From the NCBI GenBank assembly GCA_035236585.1, contig CP141127.1, positions 74,257,495-74,321,494 of the forward strand: DNA of 64,000 nt, written 5' to 3'. The DNA is from Warburgia ugandensis (Eukaryota > Streptophyta > Magnoliopsida > Canellales > Canellaceae). The notes below the pieces were generated by a model. That model searched no databases and was not told the DNA's origin. It was given only the letters and a program-made list of their open reading frames with translations. Of this stretch, positions 13,079 through 24,131 are shown piece by piece. Both the position numbers and the translations under genes were made by a program. How positions within the stretch are numbered: the stretch's first letter is position 1; the number at the start of each line of letters is the position of its first letter.

Positions 13079-15800
13079 TATACAACTCATATCCTTATAA
13101 ATTTTACATTCTTTCTTGTATTTAAGAAAAAGAATATGTATAAGGTGAAGAAACTCAGAATACTACAACTCGGGTATATGCAGATGTAGAGGGATCTCAT
13201 TCTCAACAACAAGGGCCTTCTAAAGTATTCATAAGATTTAATATCCTAGTTAATGAGCATCTAGTATAAGTTAGCTTTTGCACATGTACCTAAGTTGCAT
13301 CATGGTTTCACATGGATATAAATCAATTGATTTGTTTTTTATATGACTATACATAACAAAGCAATTTTGATAGACTAAGAGAAAAGCTAGTGTTTGATGG
13401 GATGGAGCACATTTTCCATGAAGGGTTTGCGAGCAAGAGGCAACTTTTGCAAAGGCCTCTACACAACAAGACAATTTGGTAGATGCAAGAAAATGCTACT
13501 CCTGATGGGGGAGAAATTTTTCATAGTAGGTTTGATGGGAAGAAACAGAGGAAGGACTAATGCAATTAATTATCAAACCATGTAGAGGGATCTCATATAG
13601 TGCAATCTACCACATATATGGATTGGAATCTAATATAAGTTACTCTTTCTCACCTTTATTAATAGAGGTTCATAAATACTGCTTGATTAGTGTTAACTAC
13701 TCCTAAGTCACTTGTCTACTTGCACATAAGATTCTACCCAACAAGCCATAGTGGCATATGCTAAAAAAGGATGGGGCTAAGGAGAGGCTTGATGGAGAGA
13801 GGCACAATAGGAGCAATGCAAATTCAAGGGCCCATGGAGCAATTGAAGGTGAAGGAATAGGAAATAATACAAGTCAAGCTTTAATTGTTGGAGAGTGTGA
13901 GATTGGAAGTCAAGTTGCCCAAGGTGAAAAACTTAGAATTGGAAATCAAGGATTAAGGTTTACCACTAATAAATGGTCTAGGAGGTTAATGACATCTTGA
14001 ATGTTTAGTGATTGCATGCAAAGCTACATTTCAAATTTTGTACAGCCAATTTTAGGCCAAAAAGATACATATTTTGTAAGTAGGCATCTTGGGATATGGA
14101 TAGCCAAGGATGAATATTTTGTATAATCTGGGGTGTCATTATTCTATCATTTAAAGAATCTCAAGTGAGCATCAATAAAATAAGTTACTACAGAATATCA
14201 AAAGAGTTTTATGCATGTAGATTGCATACAACTATTAATATAAAAGGTTAAGGTGGACTCCAGAGTGGCTATGATAGGCTTAATTTATAAATCAATGAAG
14301 AAAGTATAAGAATAAGTATAACTATGAAACAAAATAAATATGATTTATTTAGCCCTATGAAGATAACTCTCTACCAGCACGAGAATGAAAGATCGATAGG
14401 ATATAAGAATCTTGGAAGAGGGTGCATGAGTGTGGCGTAAAAGTGAGCCATCAATTGTGAAGGTCATGAGTTCAAGGCTCCTCAAAGGGTGTGTGTGTTT
14501 GTGTGTGCAAATGCATGAGTCCACCATTTCAAAAACAATATTAGAAGAACTACAAAAATATTAATCTATGTTAAGTTCACTCTAGTGAACAAAGGGATAT
14601 CTTGAGAAATGGCAATTGCAATTGGGAGCCTTATTATAACAAATCCAAAGTTGGATTAATACTCTTAAAACTAGAGCCACTACATTCACTTCCAGTGTCC
14701 TAAACCTTAGCATAGCCCTTTACCTGCTACCTTCATAATAGTAAATTTATTTGATATTTTAAGTCATTCTTTTCTATTGATAGAGCAAGATTTAACATTC
14801 TAAGTATATGCAAGTGAATTTCATAGGGACATATCGTTGATACAGAAAATAGATTTGATTTGTAACCAAATTCCTTCTATCTTACCCCTTAATAACTTAC
14901 AATTGTTCAAGAACTTCTGAGAATTGCCACCGTCAATTACATAATGGAATATTGAGAGACATCCTTCCTTGAACTAGACCCAACCCTTCAATCACTAAAT
15001 ATGAAAGAACACAACAAAATAAAAAGTGACCCGAATAGCATGTGGATTAGTATAAGTTCCATGTTATCTATTATAGTACAAATTCCAATCTAGCATCTAT
15101 TGTAGCACAATTAAGAAACTCCATGTAAGCACATATATTCTAGTGCATTTCCAATATTACATGCACATAAATACTAGAATGTGAATTAGGAGAAACATTA
15201 ACTTACTAAAGGGATAAGACATATAGTTTATGCTAAAATTTTAGTATTTAGTTGATGAAACTTTTTCACTATAGATAATGGAAGGATTAAGGGCAGCATT
15301 TATGGAGTTCCTAAGGCTACAACTATACAATAAGTGTAAAAGGTCTCCTAACCAATTAGAGATATAGTAGTTGCCAATCACTAAAAATGGTAACTGTCAA
15401 CTTTAACAAAGGATGTAAATTCTAAGGACTGTGATTTTATCTTCTCTGGGGCTTTGGATAACTGAAAATATGAAATTATTGACAACTCAATTAAGATAGA
15501 TGCTAATAATTCAAGCTACAACGTTGAATTGATCTTCTCTTTGTGATGTGTCTTTAATATGTTCCTTTCTTCAATCTAATTCTAAAATTGAGCTCTCAAC
15601 AACACTCTTCAAAAAGTCTTTCCTTGATCCATCTACATTTTCCACATAACCTTCATCTACCTATCAAAATGTGGAATTCCCTTATGTTAACAACAAATCA
15701 TACAATGAAATGCTTAACAACTAGAATTAGACTAAACTACACTTTCCAATTTCTGCAGCTATAAAATGCCCTTCCAAAAGAATGGTGATTGGTGGAATAG
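13079..15800. other. Unassigned DNA downstream of the MULE relic
   Basis: An 80-residue open frame at 13758-14000, rich in Gly, Arg, Asn and Glu, may be the remnant C-terminal tail of the MULE protein, which is usually low complexity after the SWIM finger. It has no motif and I do not call it a gene. A possible SINE head lies at 14430-14492. The rest, including 14530-15800, shows nothing I recognise. Confidence 0.4.
14430..14492 (+). repeat. Possible tRNA-derived SINE head
   Basis: TGTGGCGTAAAAGTGAGCC resembles a Pol III A box, and GGTCATGAGTTCAAGGCTCC resembles a B box about 30 bp later. This is the spacing seen in tRNA-derived plant SINEs. No clear body or tail follows, only a short GT-rich run, so it could be a fragment or chance. 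Confidence 0.3.
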
Positions 15801-15805
15801 TAAAT

Positions 15806-18620
15806 TATAAGTGTCTAACTTTTTATAAAACCACCCAATTAGTTACCCATGTGTTATAACTTATAGGGGTAAAATAGGATTTTTTTGGCCAAAATTTGTA
15901 ACATATGCATTCCTAACCTAAAAGACTCAAAATTTGGATATTTTGTAGGCTTAGAAGCTAATCTAAGGTAAGCATATGATTAATTATATTTTTTTAAGAT
16001 TTAATTATATTTTTTCACTTCTTGTAGATAGTAAGATGATGATCCGATGGCTGAGATCAATCAAGATCAAAATTAAAGATCAAAATTGGAAGATTGAGTC
16101 AAAGACTAAAACTCATCACATCAACATGAGATCAAGGGTCCAGATCATCTTAAGATCACTTGAAAAAGGAAAGGAAGGAGTCAAGGGTGGCCAAAGTGGG
16201 CCCACGCACAAGCTATGCAAAGGCTACCACCTATGCATGGGTTTCACTTAACCCACTTAGCCATATTCAATCCATGAACAATGGGATAAGCTAAGGACTC
16301 TAGCTAACCACTAAAGCTAAGTATTTGAGCCATGAAGATAAGCCAAGAAAGCCCTTTAAGCCAGCGACAAAGCAAAGCTAATGGAGCACTCAAAGTTAGT
16401 CATCAAGCCACATAAGCCAAGCTACATGGGAGGCCATGATTGGAGGAGAATTCAACGAATTATCCTTAGGATTTATGAGAATATTTTGAAGTAATTGATG
16501 GAAAATCCACTAGGATAAGGTAGCATGTGGACCAATAGGAAGATACCTCTTCATTTTTATTATTTTTTCATGATTTTCCCACTTTTTTCTCACTTTCCAC
16601 CTCAAGCACTACCAAATTCACTTTCCATTCAAGAGTTCTATCTTTCTAAGACTCTTCCACCTTTCTAAAATTTTATTCACACCAATCCCCACTTCTTGGG
16701 AATCTTGCTAGCCAATCATCTCTTTCCACTCCACCACCCTCCTTATTTCTCTCTAGCCCAACCAATCACCATGGTTTTGAACTCTTCACCTTACCTTATC
16801 TCTCTTACCTTATTCAAAGGGCCTTCAAAAAATTTTGCAAGGAGGAGATGCCCCTCCTAAAAAAGTGGCATCTCCCACCTTAATGCATTCCCAAGTGGAC
16901 TATTTGCTTTCCTCTTTGAAAAACCCTAGGCAGCCACTTCAATACCTAATCCTAGACCTCCAATTCCCTTTATTTTTTATCCCCACTCTACTTTACTTTG
17001 AGCTACCCTAGAGAACTTAGAAACAAACTATAAAAGAGCCTAAGAAGAGAAGAATAGGGAACAACTTCCATAGAAAGAAAAGAATGCCTACTCCAAGGGA
17101 GGGGGCATTCTTTTCTTCACCTTTTCCCATACCTCCTAGCACTCCACTTTCTCTTCTGGGGTGGTTGCTATCCTCTCTAAGGTGGGCTGCTCTTCCGAAG
17201 TGTGCTCCACTCCTAGGTCTTGGTCCTTTAGTTCTTCTTTTAGAGGTTAGCTAGTTCTTTCTTGATCTTCTTCTCTTTGTTGTTCTTAAACTTTCATTGT
17301 GGCTAGTTGAATGCTTTTCCATTGCCTTAGTTTCTTTTTACTTGTTCATTCAAGGTTCAAGGTTGTTTTTCCCTTGAAGTGACAGCCAAGTGAAAGTCAC
17401 CTTAAATTTATTCTTCCCCTTGTTTAGATCTTTTATTTGTGCATCCATCCTCATGTTTCCTTTCCAATAGTTTATCCTTAATGGTTCACATGCAAACTTT
17501 CTAGAGATTGGGATAGTGATTAAAGTGTATTGGGGATCAAATTTTGAGTATATGTTGTGAAGCATGGTGCATCTATTTCATGAATATAATGCACCATCTT
17601 TGTAATATTGCTTTCTTTTCAATACAAGTTAATGATTAATGGATCTCTTTTTTATCTCTTTATGTTTGCCTATTTGCATGTTGTTGATTTCATGGTGTGA
17701 TGACTAGTAGAACTCCTTGTTTTAAAATTCCAATCAATTCAAGCCAAGACCTATTGAAACCATGTGTACAACTTTAAATGTTGAATGCATGATTTTGAAG
17801 GGGAGACTTGGCACAATAGTAGAGTTGTTGTCATGTGACCTGGAGGTCATGGGTTCAAGGTGTAGGAATAGCCTCTTGCAAAATGCAAGGTAAGGCTATG
17901 TACTTTTGATCTTTGTGGTTGACCCCTTCTCCGGACCATCATACAAGGGAGTTTTGTGCATCGGGGCTAGCCTTTTTTAAATTGTTCATCTCAAGGAGCA
18001 TGTAAAGAAATTCTCAAATCACTTTGATACATGTGCACAACCCTTTGGTGTTGGTGAAATTCAAGTTAGTTGAACATATTAAGAAGAGTTAGTTTAAGTA
18101 GAGTTTGAATATTAGTCTAGATTAGTTTGTTTAATACGATGTTTGATTAGTTTGTTAGTTAGTAATTTTCATTCCCATGAGTCATTTGCATTCTTTAGAG
18201 ATTGCATGTTTAGGAAGTTAATTTGGGAGAACAGTGGATAACTTTCTTGTTTCGTTATATTAGTTGTTAAAATATCACAATTAGAAGTTTGATATAGGAA
18301 AATTGTTAAATTTTATTAATAGGAAGTTAGAAAAGTTAGAAAAGTTTTTTTATTTTATAAAGTTTTTAATTTAGGAAATTTTTATTTTTAAAAAGTGTGT
18401 TATAAAGTGAGCGTGTTTTAATTTTAGTATAATTTCATCTTTCATGTGTTAATCTTCCATTTGTAGTTTAGGAAAAATATCTCCTTAATTTGGCTAGGTA
18501 AGATAATTTAAGTAAGAAATACAATATCTCATCTGTTCGATTCCTTGTGGGATCAACCTCCTCACGTGAATGACCACAACTGAATCATGCACTTGCGCAT
18601 CAAGACTTAAAATCACATTA
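15806..18620 (+). mobile_element. Solo LTR, family L1 (copy B), TSD GTAAAT
   Basis: Collinear with 2643-5268. Near 15825-15960 it shares ACCACCCAATTAGTTACCCA-type sequence with copy A. It has the same middle (AAGCCAAGCTACATG, the pyrimidine-rich block 16550-16990) and the same end (GATTCCTTGTGGGATCAACC, then CATGCACTTGCGCATC). GTAAAT flanks it on both sides (15800-15805 and 18621-18626), though the outermost bases have drifted from TG...CA. An Au SINE at 17798-17985 accounts for part of its extra length. No internal retroelement genes adjoin. Confidence 0.82.
17798..17985 (+). mobile_element. Au SINE inside solo LTR copy B
   Basis: A tRNA-derived SINE of the angiosperm Au family. It has an A-box region GGGAGACTTGGCACAATAGT, a B-box region GGTCATGGGTTCAAGG, the diagnostic GCCTCTTGCAAAATGCAAGG and TAAGGCTATGTAC, and the conserved 3' part CTTCTCCGGACC ending in GGGGCTAGCCTTTTTT. 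Transcribed by Pol III and mobilised in trans by LINE proteins. I could not define its target duplication with confidence. Confidence 0.9.
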
Positions 18621-18626
18621 GTAAAT

Positions 18627-19449
18627 TACCATTTCTCCATGCCCAAATAGGCAAAACTTCCTCAGTAGTCTATGCTTGCACTGATAGAGAAGAGCATTTC
18701 ACTTGGGTATCTTTCAAGGGACTTTGAAAAGCCTTCAAGTGGGATTTGTCTCTCCCATTCTTACAGATCAATAGAAAACATTGGGGGCTCTTTAAAAAAT
18801 TCTTAAAATGTAGGGACTACTTGAAGGTGGAGCACAAAATATAGGGGCTCATTGGGGATACCACCCCTTTGCACTTCATAAACTACATATTATGCAGTAC
18901 TAGTTAAGGTGTGTATATGACTTGGAGAGAAAGAAAGAGGTTAAGCTAGATATCAATGAGGAACATTTTTCCAACATGTATGTCTACTTGTAAAAGTCAT
19001 TTTCTCATATAACCCAAAATTCAATCATTTTATTATTATTATTTACAGTTTTATTATTGGAGCTCTCTTTTTCTTTTTCTTTTTTCACATGCCCTTTAGT
19101 GTTTTGATATTTCTGGATCTACCACTCTCAACACTTTATGCACTTTCTTTTTATGCCTCACCCTAGATTTTTGGTAAATTTGTCTTTTTTCCTTTTGTTT
19201 AATCTACTTCATATATAGTACAAACATAGAAACATATATGATAGAGCAAGTAGCAAAAAATAATCTACCCTAACTAAACTAGAGTCTTATATATAAGGAC
19301 AATGTAGTCTACTAGCATTAAATTTCACAATGTATGACATGAGTAAATAACCACAATCACATAGCAAATGTGGAGGGAAAATTTTACCTAGTAGAAAAGG
19401 TTTAAATTATACTTCTATTTCACTATATCAAGTGTTGTAAGTACATTCC
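18627..19449. other. Unassigned DNA between LTR-type repeats
   Basis: No gene or repeat terminus recognised. The phrase near 18780-18870 (ACATTGGGGGCTC, TAGGGGCTCATTGGGG) recalls the post-pol tail of Ty3/gypsy elements but is too short to call. Confidence 0.35.
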
Positions 19450-21037
19450 TTTAGCTCAGATGGTCATTAATTACATTTTCTTTAAATAAATAATAAAATT
19501 TAGAAAATGGCTCACTTATAGGATGTTATGCAATAGTCAAAAGCATTAAGTCTTTGTTCACCTTGTTTGTCATATGTTTTAGTTTTGACTTTTGATCAAA
19601 ATATGTTAGATCAATTTTACAACATGATTTGGTTGCTAGCTTAAGTTTATAACACAAGCTGGTTGATCATGAATGTTTGTGCCTTTATAGAAGATCTTGT
19701 GAGTAAATAGAAAACCTATGCATAGAGGAAGGGAAGGGAGGGTGTTTTAATTTGTCCCTGCATTAGAAATTGTGACTTTATATGAAATGTTGATTAAAAA
19801 TTGATTTATGGAACTCATGAATTTCTTTTAACTTGGATTGGTCTTCTAATTAAGGAAAAACTAAATTTATTTTGATATTCTCTAATGATTCTAGCCAAAT
19901 ATCTAGCCCTAATTCATGTGAACATAAGTAGATTGCGAAGGGATTCACTACCTATGATTAAAAGGATCATAGATCAGGACTCAAATAAATCCACTAGCCA
20001 GAGGTCTAAGTTCGTGATCTCTAAGAAGTAAACAGTAAGGAGCACAAGCAAGCCCAACCCCCTTATTCTTCTAAGTCTAAAAGCCCAATTAGTTTGAATA
20101 TCTTTTCCACTACTTTCAGAACTTAGGATAAGTACGTAAAACATAACTAAGAAACATCTAAAGTAAGTCATTCAACGAAAGAGAACTCAAACAACAATCA
20201 CAACATTGATTATCAAGAAAAACATACAATGCATAGTCATGATTGTAAGGTAAGAGAATGAACTAAATGAATGGTTTCATATGCTAAAAACTTATACAAA
20301 GATAGAAATTGGAAACATACAACATATGATGCATATGTATATTGAAACTAATAATATAAGAAACTAGAAATGCAAAGATCTGGGGAATAGAAACATGTAT
20401 TGCATATTGAAGTAGGACTAGCAACATATAAAGCATGCATATTAAAAGCATGAATATTGAAAAATGACTTTTGGACAAGAAAAATAAATGGCTACACTTT
20501 ACTTATTGGAAACATAATTATTAACATAGAAAAGAACTAAGAACAACCTCTATGAAGTTGGAAATCATGAGGTTGAGAGCTAGAAAGATATAATGAAAGA
20601 AATTTCCTATAGAACCTTTAATAGTTGGAAACTAGAAAGCAAAGAAATTGCAAGTAAAGATTGGAATTAGAAAAAAACACAGTAAGGATGTGAATCAAAC
20701 ATAATGAAAGGACTAGACTAGAACATTAGGAACATGCAAATAAATTTGAAATGTTCTTCAAGACAGAATATAAAACAAGCATGATATAGGCATTGGAAAT
20801 GAACATGATGAGTGCTAGGAACTAAAGAAATCAAGCTAATGGAGTAGAATGAATGTTACCAACTAGAAACATGAAACTAATACTAGACATAGGTGAACAA
20901 AACTAATGCATTGTACCTAAGATGGTTCTCTAGTATAGGATGCTTAAGAAGAGGAGAGAAAAGAAAACTATTTAGTTATCAAAAGAAATCATTTATCATC
21001 AAGGATGAATTAAACAAGTTTTCTTTCTTTAACTTTT

Positions 21038-21039
<2 letters not shown>

Positions 21040-21069
<30 letters not shown>
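21040..21069. repeat. (AT)n microsatellite
   Basis: Fifteen AT units inside the R2 repeat. Similar AT runs occur at 2311-2327, 30472-30494, 36052-36072 and 62033-62051. Confidence 0.95.
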
Positions 21070-21071
<2 letters not shown>

Positions 21072-21984
21072 GAAACTTGTAAAGTCAATTATCATCTTCA
21101 ATAGGGAGTCATCGCATAACATCATGCTAGACTCCTCTTGTGAAGATTTTCAGTTTAAAGTGTTCCTTTCAAAGGAAAGATCATGGGAATGGATCTTTAT
21201 TTGGTTGTAGACTCTTTACCAATCATAAATTAAAGTAAATTAAAATGTTGTAGGGAATTGTAGGATATCTCTATCTACTACCTCAAGAATCTCTATCCTT
21301 CCACCTTGCAAAAATCCTACAGATTCATATATCTTCCATAAGGATATTTAGAGCTTCCATCCTTATATTTTGAGAATGAGAATGGGAAATGAAAATTCAA
21401 GGTTGCTAAATTGAAGAAACTATTATATTAAAATTAGAAATAGATAAATCAAACCCTTTTCTAGGGTTAAAAATTTTCTTTATCTTTAAGGGAGAATTAG
21501 AAATTCCATTGATTCTCTATGCTTTAATGAAAGATGTAATTCTTATGCCCAGTTTGGAGAATATAATAGAGTTTTCATCACAGTACCTCTTTACAAATTA
21601 TACTAAAGAGGAATTTTAATTAGAAGTTCTAACTTATACTCTAAATGTAAGAAAGAAAATGGAAAACGATATAAAAAGGGTTTTCTCATCTAGGATTGAA
21701 AATTGAATTTCCTAGGATAGAGATTCCACTATCCTCTATGGAATCCTGTTCTTGAACCGAATGTAACTTAGGGATTAGGATTCTGTGTTTTGGAGAAAAT
21801 ATAAAAAATTTATTAGAGTTCTCCCCAAATTAAGATTCTAATATATATTCTACATGCAAGAGAAAACTCGAAACTAAGAGAGAAAGAGAGAATGAATGAT
21901 GCAAGAAATGCAATGATAAAAAGAAAACTAAGAATGAATCTTTTTTTTCTTTTTTTCATTGCTCCAAATAAGGTAAGCTACCTT

Positions 21985-21993
21985 CTATTTATA
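21985..21993 (-). promoter_or_regulatory. TATA box of R2 LTR (minus)
   Basis: TATAAATAG on the minus strand, in the same conserved context as the plus-strand box at 43072-43080. Conservation between copies that otherwise differ supports a Pol II LTR promoter. Confidence 0.6.
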
Positions 21994-22444
21994 GAAATCG
22001 GGGGTGGTGAAGTTGGTAAATCTGTGCACAGTCAATGGCAGCCTCAAAAGTAAGGTTTTTATTATGTAGGGTTTATAATTATGAAGTTAGCCGCTGTGCA
22101 ATGTATCAAGACTTTGAAATTGTGAAGTTCTGGCTTTACTATCATGAAGTCTAGGTGTTCTTTTTCTAGAAACAACCTAAAGCAGGTGATTGACATTCTA
22201 GATTTGGAAGAAAATGAATGACTCGTATTATTTTGGTTGGACTTCATAATTGTGAAGTTAAAATTCACAATTTTAATGTTTTATGGATCAAAACTTTGCA
22301 ATAATAAGTGTAGGGACATTTCTTTTAAAATTTTGATTTTTGATAATTTTGATGAAAATAAAAAATATTTAGTCATTTGGGAAGATTTTCAAGGTGTGCT
22401 TTTGTAATGACATGGATTTTTCAATTATATAATTATAAAAAAAA

Positions 22445-23732
22445 TTGAGAATTAAAAGTAGCCAAATGAAATAGATTAGTGGGGTTGTACATGTGATTGT
22501 TGACAGAAGGTTGGAGGTTCAAACTCTAATTTTAAAAAAGTAAATGTGAATTGTATATTTTTTTACGTAATGTGTGTTTTAGGACTTTCTTTAGGAGGCC
22601 CAAGACTACTGATTAGTAAAGAGGCTCTAATTAGAGCCCATCCAAACAAGTTAAAATTTAGCAATTAAGTGACCTAAGTGAGAGAGCCTAGGATTGGACG
22701 TCCTAGATGTCAAGATGAGTGGATGGATGAATGAGATTTTAGATAGGAAATGTGAAGATGTCATACAAAATTAGAAAATGATTAAATGTGGCATCTAGTG
22801 TTACAGACATCTTAGGACATGTGATAAGGAAGGTGGTTGGTAAGAAGAAAATGTGGAAAATGGATTTGGAAATCAAGGAAAAAGGATGTCATGTGCTACA
22901 AAGATTCATATAGCTCAAGAGGAAATGTGGGATGCCATGCATTAGGAAGAGTAGTATGGTATGATTTGAGTTAGTACAAAAATTAGAAAGAGTGGAATAA
23001 AGAATCTACCAAAGGCATCCAACATCTAGGCAAATAGAAAGTGTGGCAAGGAGATTTGAAAGCTATCTAAAAAGAGATGTAGTGAAATAGAAAGTGAGGG
23101 TTGTTTTAGCAAGATAAGAACTTAACAAGCTATAAAAATTAAGAGATATCTCAGCCTAATAAAGTTAGCTATAGAACATCCAAGAGAGAGAGAGAGTTGG
23201 AGAGAAGAAAATATTGACACGAGAAGCATTATAAATAGAAATAAGACCATAGGAGACTAAGAAGAAGTAGATAAGAGGCATGGAGCACAAGATTCGAAGC
23301 TAGATTCATTTTTTTTCAAACAAAAATATTTTCCTTAAAATTCATCATATGATTCATGTGCACCATGTTTGTTGATATGAGCAAATGTGAATTTCCTCTT
23401 ATGAATCATGCCCACCATGTTATTTGAGTTTTGAATTGGTTGATCTTCAACAAATAGTGCACATAATGGATGTTTATTACAATAAAGGCATGCATGTTTT
23501 GGATGACTTTTAGTGCAAACATGCCATGCTAAAATATGTTTAATTTTTTATATTAAATATATAAACAAGATCGTGAAACTTTCATATTTGATTTCATACT
23601 TAGGAAGTTATGTTTGAGTTTTAATTAAAATATTATGCTACACTATGGGAAGTTTTTCTCGTACAAGTCCTGAACCCATAAATGGCTTGTGGACTATAAA
23701 GATGAAACATGATAAAATGCTAAGGCTCCTAT
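22445..23732. other. Unassigned DNA; possible SINE B box near 22520
   Basis: GGAGGTTCAAACTCTAAT at 22513-22530 fits a Pol III B box and sits in a possible degenerate tRNA-derived SINE head (22480-22570). The remainder is AG-rich DNA reminiscent of old LTR sequence. No gene is supported. Confidence 0.35.
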
Positions 23733-23823
23733 TCATCATCATCATCAAGACCTTATCCCAATTAGGGGTTGGCCACATGAATCTTATTCCCCCATTCCTC
23801 TCTATTAAGTACCATGGCTTCTT

Positions 23824-24126
23824 TTAGTCCCAAAGTTCGTTTCTCGACACTTTTATCGACATTCTTTTGGGCCTTCTCCTTGCCATTTTAGAACCTTCTA
23901 CTTGTATTGCCTCACTCCTTATAACTGGTGCCATTTTCAATCTCCTTTGGACATGTCCAAACCATGTAAGTCTAATCTCCCTCATCTTATTACCTATTAG
24001 TGCTACCCCTAAGTTTCCTCTAAAGTTTTCATTCCTAATTCTATCCTTTCTCGTCTTGCCACTCATCCATCTCAACATCCTCATTTCCGTGATGCTCATC
24101 CTATGAACATGATGTTACTTAACTGC
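23824..24126 (-). pseudogene. LINE ORF C-terminal region
   Basis: The translation from 24099 down contains MRMLRWMSGKTRKDRIRN, KMREIRLTWFGHVQRR and SKMARRRPKRMSIKV. This is the conserved C-terminal block after the RT domain of plant RTE LINEs. The reading frame is cut at 24127-24131, where the target duplication CCAAC of the inserted LTR begins, and its N-terminal side resumes at 27114. Confidence 0.88.
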
Positions 24127-24131
24127 CCAAC

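Larger units (their letters stand above)
19450..22440 (-). mobile_element. R2 family LTR-like repeat, minus orientation
   Basis: Shares long collinear stretches with 41222-42640. Examples are the phrase ending in AAGCCCAACCCCCTTATTC (near 20060) with its counterpart near 41575, and the following ACTAGAAA/AAACATA-rich tract. On the minus strand it carries CTATAAATAG (21985-21994), followed by TTACCTTATTTG, a TATA-box context repeated at 43071 in the plus-oriented copy. Upstream of that TATA box (22060-22440 on the plus strand) lie repeated CTTCACAATT motifs as in an LTR U3. Ends and target duplication were not resolved. Confidence 0.65.

Noticed and set aside
17350-17565. A 71-residue minus-strand open frame
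   Set aside because: It is inside solo LTR copy B and has no motif.
22480-22570. A tRNA gene
   Set aside because: Only a B-box-like word is present. No cloverleaf could be built and no A box sits at proper spacing with matching stems.
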